37,418 nt of DNA from IMG/VR virus record IMGVR_UViG_3300045806_000118, positions 1-37,418 of that record; one strand, written 5' to 3'. Shown here in pieces: positions 29,179 to 37,418 of the stretch. Within the stretch, counting starts at the first letter, position 1. Every line of letters begins with the position of its first letter. Below the pieces are notes generated by a model, which was given only the letters and a program-made list of their open reading frames with translations, had not been told where the DNA came from and did no database searches. The DNA comes from a virus. A program made the position numbers and the translations under genes.

Positions 29179-29841
29179 ATGCCTAATCCGATAATCGTCG
29201 TCGGGAACGAGAAAGGTGGGTGTGGAAAGACCACTATATCGGTGCATTTGGCTGTGGCCGCCGCGCGCGATGGCTTTGATGTGCTCCTCGTCGATGGCGA
29301 TCCAGGCCAACAATCGACGGCTCGATGGGCTGCGATGCGCGCTCAAATGCACCCCGATGCGCCGGCAATCAAATGCGTGACCGTCACCGGCCGCGACATC
29401 CGCGCCCAGATGCGCGACCTCGCCGGGCGCTACCAGCTCGTCATCTTGGATACCGGCGCTGAGGATAGCCAAGAGCTGCGTGCGGCCATCTCGATCGCAA
29501 CCGTGCTGGTGGTGCCCGTGCAACCCGAGAGCTTGGATCTGTGGACGCTGCCCACGATGGAGCGGCTATTCACCAACACCCAATCGTTCAATCCACAGCT
29601 TAAAGCCGTGATCGCCATCAACCGCGCACCATACCAGACCGTCGACAGTGTGGCGGGTGACGTGCGCGGCTTCATGGCGGCCAATGTGCCGGGGTTGCCG
29701 ACCGCCAGCATGGCTACGCTGACAGGCCGCACAGCCTATGGCCGGGCCATCTCGGAAGGGTTGAGCGTGGTCGAAATGTCGAAGAGAGACATCCGCGCCT
29801 GCAATGAAATCGAACGTCTATGGAAGGAAGTCAGCGAATGA
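29179..29841 (+). CDS. parA: ParA-type partition ATPase (220 aa)
   Basis: Deviant Walker A NEKGGCGKTT (K12, K17), motif 2 VLLVDGDPGQQSTARWAA, Walker B YQLVILDTGAEDS, and VVVPVQPESLDLW. The length of 220 residues without an N-terminal HTH fits the small (type Ib) plasmid ParA group, whose partner is a small RHH protein, as found here directly downstream. ParA would move plasmid copies along the nucleoid. The D-T-G-A in Walker B is slightly unusual (D-T-P/A more common). Confidence 0.88.
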   Translation: MPNPIIVVGNEKGGCGKTTISVHLAVAAARDGFDVLLVDGDPGQQSTARWAAMRAQMHPDAPAIKCVTVTGRDIRAQMRDLAGRYQLVILDTGAEDSQELRAAISIATVLVVPVQPESLDLWTLPTMERLFTNTQSFNPQLKAVIAINRAPYQTVDSVAGDVRGFMAANVPGLPTASMATLTGRTAYGRAISEGLSVVEMSKRDIRACNEIERLWKEVSE

Positions 29842-30137
29842 ACCAGCCCACCCGCAAGCCAAAATTTGGTGGTGCCATCCCGCTCCGGCCCACCGAGAAT
29901 GATACCGCCACACAATTTGTGATCGCAGCGCCGGGAAAAAACACTTACCCGTGGCAGGAAACGCAAGTGCGTGCCGATTTGACAGTGCAGCTCAACACGA
30001 GAGTTCCCGAAGATCTGGCGCTGATGATTGAGTGGATCAGCTACAACACCAAAGAATCCAAACGCGAATTCACCGAGCGCGCCCTGCGCGCCTTGGTGGC
30101 CGAAACCTTTGCCAAGCTGAATTTGCCCCTCAGTTAG
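29838..30137 (+). CDS. Small ribbon-helix-helix partition partner (ParB/ParG-like, 99 aa)
   Basis: 99 residues with a flexible basic N-terminus (MNQPTRKPKFGGAIPLRPTE) and a C-terminal RHH: TVQLNTRVPEDLALMIEWIS YNTKESKREFTERALRALVA. The start overlaps the ParA stop as ATGA (29838-29841). An RHH protein coupled to a small ParA is the expected centromere-binding adaptor; its N-terminal tail would stimulate ParA. It overlaps the convergent gene at its 3' end by 8 bases. Confidence 0.78.
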   Translation: MNQPTRKPKFGGAIPLRPTENDTATQFVIAAPGKNTYPWQETQVRADLTVQLNTRVPEDLALMIEWISYNTKESKREFTERALRALVAETFAKLNLPLS

Positions 30138-30582
30138 CTCGAGCTGGTGCAAGGGCCTGTTTCAGCACGTCATGCAGAGTATCAAAACGGCTTTCCAGCA
30201 CGGCAATTTTGGCAAATTGCATTCCAAGAGCATCAAACTTGCTTTCCAGTTTGGTGCTATCCTGGCGTAGTCGCAATTCCATACTCGAAAGCTCATCTTT
30301 GCGTACAGCCTCGCGGCTAAGACGGGTGACGTCATCATCAATTTTTTGCAATTTGCTCTCGGTCACGCGCACGAGATCGGCATTGCGATTCTCGCTCTCG
30401 CGGCGCACCTCATCAATCCGACCGTGAACGGCAATCAGTCGGGTCTCGCTCTCTTTTTGCAGGGTGGAACGCACCGCATCAATGCGCCAAAAACAGAATG
30501 TGACCGCACCGCAAAGAGCCACGATCAGCGCCACGACGGCACCAACGACTTGAGCAATGTTGGCCGCAGATGTCATGTCCAT
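30130..30582 (-). CDS. Membrane-anchored coiled-coil protein (150 aa)
   Basis: One N-terminal membrane segment (QVVGAVVALIVALCGAVTFC FW) is followed by about 110 residues of coiled coil (RLIAVHGRIDEVRRESENRN; LQKIDDDVTRLSREAV; LESKFDALGMQFAKIAVLES RFDTLHDVLKQ). Small proteins of this kind occur at the ends of phage tail or lysis modules and may be superinfection-exclusion or inner-membrane proteins; nothing confirms this. GAGG six bases before ATG 30582 decides the start over 30594. Confidence 0.6.
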   Translation of the reverse strand: MDMTSAANIAQVVGAVVALIVALCGAVTFCFWRIDAVRSTLQKESETRLIAVHGRIDEVRRESENRNADLVRVTESKLQKIDDDVTRLSREAVRKDELSSMELRLRQDSTKLESKFDALGMQFAKIAVLESRFDTLHDVLKQALAPARAN

Positions 30583-30613
30583 AATCAACCTCATTCAGCA
30601 GATATCAATCGAA

Positions 30614-31108
30614 TCACAGCGAGACCGTGGAGGCTTGCACCCACATGGCATCAAATGAGGCCTGGGTGATGCTCAGCGCCGAGCAGACGGCGGCAAGGGC
30701 TGGGCTGGTGTAGGCCACGTCCGCTCCGCCGTTCCACGCGATCTGCACGCCTTTGGACTGAGACGCGATGACGGTGTCGGCGTCGTCAAGCATGGTCTTT
30801 CCCACATTGGTCGGGCTCGCCTGCGCGAATAGAACCTCTTGAATTTTCCAAGATGGGACCGACGGGATTGCGGCAGCCTGCTGGGCCATAGTGAGTGGCG
30901 GCGGAGGCACCGGCGCAACGTAGGGGTTTACCGTGACCGCGTTGGCTGCAATCGCCGCCTCAAGAGCAGCCCATTGGAGCGGGGTCGCAGTCGGATGGAC
31001 ATGATACGGCAACACACCAAACGTGCCGACATAACCGTCAGTCTCTGGTGTGGCGCTTGATGCGGTGACGACTGCGGCAAAGCCCATCTGGGCAAAGGTC
31101 TCGGGCAT
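30614..31108 (-). CDS. Tail-fibre-associated protein (164 aa)
   Basis: 164 residues starting MPETFAQMGFAAVVTASSAT. A Pro-rich linker (VNPYVAPVPPPPLTMAQQAA) separates a beta-like N-terminal part from a helical C-terminal part (VCSALSITQASFDAMWVQAS). Its start codon directly abuts the stop of the tail-fibre gene, the usual place for fibre assembly or auxiliary proteins. Specific function unknown. Confidence 0.6.
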   Translation of the reverse strand: MPETFAQMGFAAVVTASSATPETDGYVGTFGVLPYHVHPTATPLQWAALEAAIAANAVTVNPYVAPVPPPPLTMAQQAAAIPSVPSWKIQEVLFAQASPTNVGKTMLDDADTVIASQSKGVQIAWNGGADVAYTSPALAAVCSALSITQASFDAMWVQASTVSL

Positions 31109-32170
31109 TTATGCGATCCTCCAACAAAATCCGCCAGCGCAGCTGACGGTTCCTGTAAAAATAACGGTCCCACCAGCTGAGACGCCCGCAGAGCCAAAAG
31201 CTGCAGCCGTGTTCGTGAGGTCGATAAAGAACCATGCCCAAGTTCCGCCCGCCGGGAGAGTGATTGACCCAGCAGGCATACTCAAAGCCAAGAACTGGCC
31301 AACACCAGCGCTGCCTGTTGGCTTTGGTCCATAAGCTGCAGCCGCCTGCGACAGTTGCAGAGCATGGGAGGCGGCAGTGGCAGGCGCCACATTGATCGGG
31401 CCAGCCGTGGAGCCAATCAGGTTGAATGAACTACCAACGACCAAACCGAAATATTTTGCACCAGCGACAATCTCCCCCCCTGACAGGGCTATGCCATCCT
31501 GCAGGACCGACAACACTCCTAACGAACTGAGATTAATTGTCACTGCGCCAGTGTTGGTGCTCGTGGCAGTGAAGGCAACCAACGTCGACGGATATGCACT
31601 CACACCCGCAAGTGTTCCAGTGATGGCATTGCCTGTTCCACCCACCGCAGTTGCAGAGATGATACCGGCAAAGACACCGCCGAGAATATCAATCAACGAA
31701 TACCACTTGGAGATGCCATCCGACGAACTGAACAATGTCTCGCCCGCAGACATGGCGTAGCTGGAAGTCGAGTTGATAGCGAATTTATCCGTTCCAGCGG
31801 CAAGCAGGGTCACAGTGTTTGCGGATGCATCAATGCGCACAAACTCATAAGCAGTGCGGAAACCAGCGCCCAGCGCGTTCGCCGCCGGCAATGATACCGT
31901 GATATTGCCGCCCGCAGCATTGATTAAAATCAAGCCAGCCTCAGCCGTCGTCAGCGTGCCAGAGGCCGTGATAGTGGTGACGGAGCCAGGTGCCTCATTG
32001 GCCAATGAGGTAGCAAGGGCCGCGGTCTGACCCAGCAGATAGTTTGTGCGGTTGGCTAGTTGCAGCAATGGCGCATTTGAGAGACCGCCAATACCGCCTT
32101 GCACCAAGTCGGTTGTTTCGATCTGATAAATACCCGCCGGATAGGTCGAGGTTTCTGGTTGGCTGGCCAT
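31109..32170 (-). CDS. Tail fibre protein (353 aa)
   Basis: 353 residues, Gly/Ala/Thr/Ser-rich and beta-like. N-terminal segment PAGIYQIETTDLVQGGIGGL SNAPLLQLANRTNYLL is a common fibre attachment pattern (PxGIYQ-I-E...GG-GG-NxPLxxLANRTxYL). The middle has repeated hydrophobic/Thr patterns. The C-terminus ends in a compact beta domain with two Cys (VSCAGGFCWRIA). Probably the receptor-binding fibre that sets host range. Confidence 0.78.
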   Translation of the reverse strand: MASQPETSTYPAGIYQIETTDLVQGGIGGLSNAPLLQLANRTNYLLGQTAALATSLANEAPGSVTTITASGTLTTAEAGLILINAAGGNITVSLPAANALGAGFRTAYEFVRIDASANTVTLLAAGTDKFAINSTSSYAMSAGETLFSSSDGISKWYSLIDILGGVFAGIISATAVGGTGNAITGTLAGVSAYPSTLVAFTATSTNTGAVTINLSSLGVLSVLQDGIALSGGEIVAGAKYFGLVVGSSFNLIGSTAGPINVAPATAASHALQLSQAAAAYGPKPTGSAGVGQFLALSMPAGSITLPAGGTWAWFFIDLTNTAAAFGSAGVSAGGTVIFTGTVSCAGGFCWRIA

Positions 32171-32179
32171 AATCGGTCC

Positions 32180-32626
32180 TTAGAACTGGAGCGTCCACAC
32201 GCCTGAAAGGCTGAAGTCGGTGTCTTTCGCGAACGCCGCCGAGCGCACCTTGCGGGCGAATAGCGTCCCGGCCGCTGTCAGCAACCCAAATTCGAAGATC
32301 GCGGTGCCATTGGCCTGCGTTGACCCCAGTGAGAACGCGAATGCCACCTGCCCCGCCGCAGGATAGGTGACGCTATCGACGGCTTTGAGGAAGGGGCCGG
32401 TCAAAGCCGTGTTGGAGAGCGCGGCGGCGGCCCCGTTGGTGCCAAAGCCAATCTGAGTGATGCTGTTGCTGGTGACTGTGCCGCCCACGAGAGACGCGAG
32501 CACGCCTGATGCGCCGCCGACGATCAGGTTGCGCTCACGCACCTCCTCAATCAGTCGCCCACGACGGAAGATATTCAGTTCAAAATGGCCAGTTGGCCAC
32601 GTCATCAGATCATCCCGCAGCTGCAC
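32180..32626 (-). CDS. Phage tail protein between fibre and P2-like tail gene (148 aa)
   Basis: 148 residues. GTG 32626 is chosen because AAGGAG lies 7 bases upstream; an in-frame ATG at 32605 lacks one. The body, FELNIFRRGRLIEEVRERNL IVGGASGVLASLVGG, then ITQIGFGTNGAAAALSNTAL and IFEFGLLTAAGTLFARKVRS, is a beta-rich pattern seen in small tail proteins located just before fibres. Virion component likely; exact role unknown. Confidence 0.65.
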   Translation of the reverse strand: MQLRDDLMTWPTGHFELNIFRRGRLIEEVRERNLIVGGASGVLASLVGGTVTSNSITQIGFGTNGAAAALSNTALTGPFLKAVDSVTYPAAGQVAFAFSLGSTQANGTAIFEFGLLTAAGTLFARKVRSAAFAKDTDFSLSGVWTLQF

Positions 32627-32668
32627 CGCGCATCTCCTTTGCTCGGACTACAGGATGGCATCACGACG

Positions 32669-33790
32669 CTATGGCGGACCCTCCAGTGAGCCCGCCACCG
32701 ATCCGCCGCTTGCGTAGTAAATAGCGGCCGAATAGGTGCGCTGACCGTTATACGTGGTGGTATAGGATGCCGTCAGGGTCGATGAGTCGCTGGTTGGATT
32801 GGCAGCATCAACGATGCCCGTCATCGTCACTGGTATGGTCCCGATCGCGTCGGCATATGCGTTGGCGGCATCCGATAGAGCCGCCGTCACTGCAATTGGC
32901 TGGGTGGCGAGAACCTCGGAGCTTCCGCTATAGGTATCCGATAGCTGGCCGCCACTGAGCGAAAGCGCTCTTAAATGCGTGCCGGCCGCGCGTAGCCGCT
33001 CAATCAGAGAGGCGACGGTGTTTCCGAAGCTGCTGATATCCAGGCCATTGAGCAAATCGTAGCCGACATTGATATCAAACAGGCCGTACAGCGGATGCCC
33101 GGTCGCATTGTATTCCGACGTCCCGTTATACGTGATCGCCCCATTGTAGGCCGGCGTGGGATTGGAATACTCAACCACATCGGTGACTGTCACAGCCGTG
33201 CCGGTATAGGCCTCAATCGCGATCTCAATGGCCAGGTTATTGCTTTTCGGCCGCAGCACCTCAGCCTGGATTCGCGGAGCATACTGGGCATCCAGTTCGC
33301 CCGCCAATCGCGGCACGCCATAATAGCCGCCCAGATAGTCCAGCCATTCCCCGTCGGCCGTGGTCAGAGACATCTCGAGCGGCAGAGCTTGGATCTGTGT
33401 TGCAGCCGCCTGCAGCTCGACGGACGCACCCTCAAAAAACATCCACAACAGCGACGTATAGCCGTAGAGGTGATCGCCATTGGACAGAGCGATATTGCCG
33501 CTCGTGTCCAGCAGCACCATCGCCGATAGATTGGCCATGCTGTTGCTGACATAGACCACCGAATAGCCCGGCTGGCGGCCGATCCAGGCGGCAAGGCTGG
33601 CTACCGTGTAATCCAACAAGTCGACAGAGAATCCCTGCCCTGGCCCACCGGTCACGCTGGTGGTCAGCACACCATCGCGGATCACCCATGTCATGCCGCC
33701 GGCATATTGCATGCGCAGGGCAAGGCTCTGGTGCGGGTCAGTGTCAAAGACCTTGTTCAGCGCGCGCAGGAGCCGCCGGGTGACGCGCAT
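32669..33790 (-). CDS. Baseplate/tail protein, P2 gpI-like position (373 aa)
   Basis: 373 residues. It follows baseplate J by a TGATG junction (33790), the position of gpI-type proteins. ATQIQALPLEMSLTTADGEW LDYLGGYYGVPRLAGELDAQ YAPRIQAEVLRPKSN resembles the helical body of such baseplate proteins. N- and C-terminal parts are extra and beta-rich, with NG-rich motifs (YNGAITYNGTSEYNATG; YTTTYNGQRTYSAAIYYASG). It may link baseplate and fibres. Family assignment by position and composition. Confidence 0.6.
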   Translation of the reverse strand: MRVTRRLLRALNKVFDTDPHQSLALRMQYAGGMTWVIRDGVLTTSVTGGPGQGFSVDLLDYTVASLAAWIGRQPGYSVVYVSNSMANLSAMVLLDTSGNIALSNGDHLYGYTSLLWMFFEGASVELQAAATQIQALPLEMSLTTADGEWLDYLGGYYGVPRLAGELDAQYAPRIQAEVLRPKSNNLAIEIAIEAYTGTAVTVTDVVEYSNPTPAYNGAITYNGTSEYNATGHPLYGLFDINVGYDLLNGLDISSFGNTVASLIERLRAAGTHLRALSLSGGQLSDTYSGSSEVLATQPIAVTAALSDAANAYADAIGTIPVTMTGIVDAANPTSDSSTLTASYTTTYNGQRTYSAAIYYASGGSVAGSLEGPP

Positions 33791-35202
33791 CAGTGTGTCG
33801 TGAATGCAGTTGGGGTGGACGTAGCCGCATAAGCCCCGGTGCCGCTGACAGAGAGCGTGTGCGCGCCAGCAGCCGGTGCCGTGATGACGAACGAATAGGT
33901 GCCCGACGCCGTGCCCACACTGCCCGCGGTGACGATGATCGACGCACCCGTAACAGACACGGCCGCAGCGCCATCAAGCGAATATGTCAGACCGGTGGGT
34001 GCGCCATTGGCGAATGTGCCGCTGATCGTCGAGGCGCTGCCCGCCACCAGCGAAGATAGGGCCGGCGCGGAAATCATCACGCCCACCGCCACGAGACTGA
34101 TCGCCCCAGGCACCAGCTTCTGACTTATGAGCGGCGCAACATCGCTCATCGGCGCCGTGGGCACAAAATTGGTCACGCCGGTTTGCGCCATCGCCAGCGC
34201 ATAGAGTGTGGCGACCTCGCATGGCTGATTGACGTCTAGGCCCAAGATATAATTCGACAATGCAGCCGACACTTGCGCCAGAACGGTGCTTGAGACTGCA
34301 CCGCTTGCAATCGTCACATAAGCGCTGATCGCCACCGCCACTTCGGTAGCGATGAAGATGTTGCATGGGATTCCAGCCGCCTTATAGCCGGGAATCTTAT
34401 TGCCGTTCGCATCGACATAGCCGGAGATGACGAGGAGAGCCTTTTGCAGCAGCGCGTTTGACGTGCTGCCCACCCCATTATGGATATAGGCGTTCACCAG
34501 CGCGATAGGCTGCGTCTGGTCGCGCTCATAGGGCTCATCAACCCAGGCGCAGGCCACGCGCTCAATGACGTTGCCATTGGCATCGGTCAGCGCAACCGTC
34601 GTCAGACCATACTTGATGGCATCGACCGTCCCGCGCTGGATGGATCGGATGAAGCCGTTGAAGCGCACCTCTTGCGCTTCCGGAGTCTCGGCATCAATGC
34701 CGTTGGCAAAAGCCGCCAGTGACGCGGCAGAGATGAAGCCTTGAGGGGCTGGTGAAAGCGTGAAGGCCACACCGGCCGCAATGTTGCCCTCGGCACCGGG
34801 CTGTGCGGCAATCGCGGGCACGTCGATATATGAAGCACCAATGGCCGCAGTGACATCGGCTGATCCGGTATAGGTGATGCCGCCCAATTCCGGCGTGAGC
34901 ACCGTGCCGGCCCCCACAACCGTGACACTGGTTTGCGGCGTGAGAAGCACGCGCACGGTGCCGGTGGCTGTTGTTTGGGCCAGTGGCGGGAAATTGAAGC
35001 TGTTGTAGACCGAGACAGGAATTGCCTCTCGCAGCCCGGTAAAGGCCTGCATGTAAAGCTGCTCAATTTCACCGGCGACTGCCTCGAGCATCGTGCGCAC
35101 GATTGAGCCGACATAAAAATCAGTGATCGCAGTCTGCACACCCTTCATGACGTTGATCATGGAAGCGGCGATGGAGGTAAAGTTTTTGAGCTGAAAGGCC
35201 AC
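33790..35202 (-). CDS. Baseplate J-like protein with C-terminal Ig-like domain (470 aa)
   Basis: GTG 35202 is the likely start (VAFQLKNFTSIAASMINVMK), one base after the stop of the previous gene. Residues about 1-380 follow the baseplate J family: YVGSIVRTMLEAVAGEIEQL YMQAFTGLREAIPVSVYNSF, NIAAGVAFTLSPAPQGFISA, GIDAETPEAQEVRFNGFIRS and VACAWVDEPYERDQTQPIAL. The last 85 residues (ISAPALSSLVAGSASTISGT FANG ... TYSFVITAPAAGAHTLSVSG) look like a bacterial Ig-like domain, often on virion surfaces. Part of the contractile-tail baseplate wedge. Confidence 0.82.
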   Translation of the reverse strand: MAFQLKNFTSIAASMINVMKGVQTAITDFYVGSIVRTMLEAVAGEIEQLYMQAFTGLREAIPVSVYNSFNFPPLAQTTATGTVRVLLTPQTSVTVVGAGTVLTPELGGITYTGSADVTAAIGASYIDVPAIAAQPGAEGNIAAGVAFTLSPAPQGFISAASLAAFANGIDAETPEAQEVRFNGFIRSIQRGTVDAIKYGLTTVALTDANGNVIERVACAWVDEPYERDQTQPIALVNAYIHNGVGSTSNALLQKALLVISGYVDANGNKIPGYKAAGIPCNIFIATEVAVAISAYVTIASGAVSSTVLAQVSAALSNYILGLDVNQPCEVATLYALAMAQTGVTNFVPTAPMSDVAPLISQKLVPGAISLVAVGVMISAPALSSLVAGSASTISGTFANGAPTGLTYSLDGAAAVSVTGASIIVTAGSVGTASGTYSFVITAPAAGAHTLSVSGTGAYAATSTPTAFTTH

Positions 35203-35203
35203 G

Positions 35204-35827
35204 TTACACTGCCTTTGTGATAGTGATCGGCTTGCCGACGATGGTTTCCGCGGTAATGACGACTTGCAGTTCATCGCCCGTCACCGTTGCCGTGGCGCTG
35301 GTCACTTGGTTGATGCGCGGATCGGCCTCGATGGCTGTTTTGGCATACCGACCGCCGAACAGCGCCGTCGTGGCGGTGTTTTCGGTGCCGATCAGCGAAG
35401 CGTCCTGGCAGCCATAATCGCTGTGAAACACGAGCTCGCCCGGTCGGGTTTCAAGTCTATGATCCAGCGCCGCGACGAGGTTGGCCGGGCCTGAAATCGT
35501 CGCAAAATCACCTTGCGCCGCAGTCAGCAACCCGTTGGGAAGCGCTAGATCGGTGCAATAGACATCATTGGCATTGGTCTCTTGTTGAGGCGGCGTGCCG
35601 GATGAGGGCACAAGCAAAGTGCCGCCCGCCAGGATCACCCCATTGCCAGCTTCCGCCGGATCATCCGTGAGGTAGGGCCAGACAAGATCATTGATCGCGA
35701 CCAGCACAGGCCACGCTGTTCCATCGCCGAGTTCACGCAGCGCAATCCGCGGCAGCGTGTCATCGACATTGGTTTGCACCAGCCGATAGCCGTACAGCAC
35801 CTGATCGAATTGCGTGGTGCCGCTCAT
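35204..35827 (-). CDS. Baseplate wedge protein, gp25/W-like, with LysM-like N-terminus (207 aa)
   Basis: Residues 1-80 resemble a LysM-like module (LPRIALRELGDGTAWPVLVA INDLVWPYLTDD ... GGTLLVPSSG). Residues 105-205 look like a gp25-type wedge: ATISGPANLVAALDHRLETR PGELVFHSDYGC, then KTAIEADPRINQVTSATATV TGDELQVVITAETIVG. The gene lies directly upstream of baseplate J, as gp25/W normally does. The fusion of the two modules is read from motifs only. Confidence 0.65.
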   Translation of the reverse strand: MSGTTQFDQVLYGYRLVQTNVDDTLPRIALRELGDGTAWPVLVAINDLVWPYLTDDPAEAGNGVILAGGTLLVPSSGTPPQQETNANDVYCTDLALPNGLLTAAQGDFATISGPANLVAALDHRLETRPGELVFHSDYGCQDASLIGTENTATTALFGGRYAKTAIEADPRINQVTSATATVTGDELQVVITAETIVGKPITITKAV

Positions 35828-36945
35828 GGCGTCACCAGCCCGGCATTGACCGCCGCCAAATTGGTTTGGATGGCCGTAAGCGACATTGGAGCCAGCACCG
35901 GGTCTGATGTTGCCATCACTTGCAGCGATTGTGTGGCTGGGCTGCTCAGCACAATGCCGGTGCCGGTAGAGGTTGGAGCAACCGCAGCGAATGTGTTGGA
36001 ATTCGCAAATGGGCTGATCGGCGAACCGCCCGACGTCGACGAGCAGTTTGAAGCGCCGTAGATGCCCATGTAATTCTGGTAGATTTTTTGTGTGCCAATC
36101 TTCTGCAGGCCGCAGAAAATGTTCGAGAAGGCCGAGCCCAGCGCGGCGATATCGCCGCGGACGACATCTGGCAGCGAAAGCACTGCATTGACCGTGCGCG
36201 CAATCGCCGTGCCAGCTTGAGAGATCAGGCTGGCCACATGCAGCACCGAGGCGACCACGGATTGCCCGGCCTGGATTGCCGCCGTCACCTGCCCGTAAAC
36301 AGCATTGGCGCTGCCAATGAACGATACCAGCGGAGCGGCGAAATTGGCATTGATGTAGCCGGTAATACGGGCCGCAATGCTCGTGATCGTGCTCACCGAG
36401 GCCGTGAGAGAGGCCAGGATTTTGCTGGTCAGATCCGATGATGTGCTCGAACTGGCACCGGCGGGGGATTGCTGGCCCAGCACCAGCAGCGAGATCTGAA
36501 ACTGCATGAGCAATGGACGAGATTTTGAGCGGCGCAGCGCAAATGACATCGGCGCGACGATATCAATGGTGCTGTTGAGGCTGTCAGCCAGCACCAGAGC
36601 GATATTTGAGGGATCTTGCCCAGCAAGGCGGGCTTGTTTGCGCTGGTTGTGCCACCCGTCATAGACCAGCGTGCGCAGCTGCAAGAAACGCGCCTCGCCA
36701 TCGCCACCGAAACCGCCAGATCGCCAACCGGTGGTGCCAGCCATGTTGATCTGCGCAATTCCCTCGCCGAAATCGTCGGCCCAGGCCCCCCCGAGCGTCT
36801 GCATCACTGCCAAGCGCGAAGGGTCAGACCGGGTCATTTCCTCCGGTCGGATTGCCAAATCCAACGCAACGCTCGGCACGCCGGATTTCTCCAGCACGAA
36901 CGAAATGGGCCGCACATCGGCTTTCTGAGAGGTTGCAGGCAACAT
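35824..36945 (-). CDS. Baseplate hub/tail-adaptor-like protein (373 aa)
   Basis: 373 residues starting MLPATSQKADVRPISFVLEK. The N-terminal third (LDLAIRPEEMTRSDPSRLAV MQTLGGAWADDFGEGIAQIN MAGTTGWR, then FLQLRTLVYDGWHNQRKQAR) resembles the N-terminal domain of tail proteins that contact the tube end. A long Ala/Ser-rich helical region follows (LTSKILASLTASVSTITSIA; GSANAVYGQVTAAIQAGQSV). Overlaps the next gene by ATGA (35827-35824). Virion baseplate role inferred from position. Confidence 0.6.
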   Translation of the reverse strand: MLPATSQKADVRPISFVLEKSGVPSVALDLAIRPEEMTRSDPSRLAVMQTLGGAWADDFGEGIAQINMAGTTGWRSGGFGGDGEARFLQLRTLVYDGWHNQRKQARLAGQDPSNIALVLADSLNSTIDIVAPMSFALRRSKSRPLLMQFQISLLVLGQQSPAGASSSTSSDLTSKILASLTASVSTITSIAARITGYINANFAAPLVSFIGSANAVYGQVTAAIQAGQSVVASVLHVASLISQAGTAIARTVNAVLSLPDVVRGDIAALGSAFSNIFCGLQKIGTQKIYQNYMGIYGASNCSSTSGGSPISPFANSNTFAAVAPTSTGTGIVLSSPATQSLQVMATSDPVLAPMSLTAIQTNLAAVNAGLVTP

Positions 36946-36977
36946 GCCGCCACCCTGCCATCACGACAAAACCGCGC

Positions 36978-37418
36978 TTAAACCGTATGAGCTGCATGGA
37001 AATTCCCATTAACGGTCAGATTGCCCGAGGCCGTCACCGGGCCGTTGAGCGTAATGGTCGATGCTGTCACCACAGCATTGCCAGTAGCCGTGATATTGGC
37101 ATTTCCGGTGGCAGTGACGTTGACGTTCCCGCCGGCGGCCACATCGACCTCGCCCGATGCCTGCACTGTTACTTTGCCGGTTGGATCAAACGTCATGGTG
37201 GCTTTCGTTGTGCCGCCAACGGCGAGGCCAAGCGTTATCGTTGGGTTGGATGCTGTGTTGCGGGCGATTTTCCAAAGCCCGTCGACATCCTTGCCGGTCA
37301 AATCCTCATGGCCCGGCGTACCGATCCGAAAGAATGAGCCGGATGGGTGGTAGAGCTCATAATTGCCGGAAAGATCAGCTGACACATAGACATCGCCGGG
37401 AAACCGCGTGATCGAGCG
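36978..37418 (-). CDS. Baseplate assembly protein V / spike (C-terminal part, cut by right edge)
   Basis: At least 146 residues; the frame is open to the right edge. Features: GNYELYHPSGSFFRIGTPGH EDL, then VQASGEVDVAAGGNVNVTAT GNANITATGNAVVTASTITL NGPVTASGNLTVNGNFHAAH TV. The repeated GxVxVxATGxxxIxA pattern is the triple beta-helix of gpV/gp45-type spikes that puncture the outer membrane. First gene visible of the baseplate operon; the tail tube and tape-measure genes should follow beyond the window. Confidence 0.78.
   Translation of the reverse strand, partial: RSITRFPGDVYVSADLSGNYELYHPSGSFFRIGTPGHEDLTGKDVDGLWKIARNTASNPTITLGLAVGGTTKATMTFDPTGKVTVQASGEVDVAAGGNVNVTATGNANITATGNAVVTASTITLNGPVTASGNLTVNGNFHAAHTV

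Noticed and set aside
1-37418. tRNA, rRNA or insertion sequences
   Set aside because: No tRNA cloverleaf, rRNA segment or transposase was recognised by eye; a covariance-model search was not possible.

Overview
The window looks like a temperate, contractile-tailed phage that is kept as a plasmid (a phage-plasmid) in an alphaproteobacterium. Phage evidence: a GpA-type large terminase with its small subunit, a four-gene lysis cassette (endolysin, holin-like protein, overlapping inner and outer spanins), baseplate and tail-fibre genes, and a CI/Cro-like switch. Plasmid evidence: a RepA-type initiator (11634-12560) bracketed by iterons built on GGCCGGTARAGTCCAC, with four forward copies in the gene-poor stretch 12561-12871, and a ParA ATPase with a small ribbon-helix-helix partner (29179-30137). 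No tyrosine or serine integrase is visible, although the window is open at both ends. The GC-rich base use, the RepA family and the DUF2303 and Cro-like families suggest Alphaproteobacteria, perhaps Acetobacteraceae; that host call is an inference.

Layout. (1) 1-4469, plus strand: a tightly coupled operon of small accessory genes, nearly all joined by ATGA start/stop overlaps, many Cys-rich. Three of them are each broken by a one-base frameshift. (2) 4466-9634, minus strand: terminase large and small subunits, an HNH nuclease, a phage metallopeptidase and zinc-ribbon proteins. (3) 9701-11534, minus: a perfect 16-bp hairpin and the lysis cassette. (4) 11613-12871: repA and its iteron origin. 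(5) 12872-16984, minus: an MT-A70 methyltransferase, small genes, a DUF2303 gene and an excisionase-like HTH protein. (6) 17048-22315, minus: the early replication and recombination operon (Cro-like, RusA, zinc protein, TSPPY methyltransferase, DUF968-like, DUF1376-HNH fusion, DUF1376, unknown, SSB).

(7) 22316-23206: the immunity region, with three operator-like sites at exact 17-bp steps and a plus-strand repressor. (8) 23236-28204, plus: a recombination module of RecE-like nuclease, RecT annealase, Rad50/SbcC-like ATPase and RecD/Dda-like helicase. (9) 28147-28996, minus: an HNH-type protein and an unknown protein behind an operator-like inverted repeat. (10) 29120-30137, plus: the partition locus. 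(11) 30130-37418, minus: a membrane coiled-coil protein, tail fibre and associated proteins, P2-like tail protein, baseplate J, gp25/LysM-like, hub-like protein and baseplate spike (cut by the right edge).

How it works together: iterons, RepA, ParA and the RHH protein would maintain the prophage as a low-copy plasmid. The repressor would silence the leftward early operon and the rightward recombination module. The same TTTCCTAT-like motif occurs at four promoter regions, which suggests one regulon. The repressor lacks an evident Ala-Gly or Cys-Gly cleavage site and the usual catalytic lysine position, so classical RecA-dependent autocleavage is doubtful.
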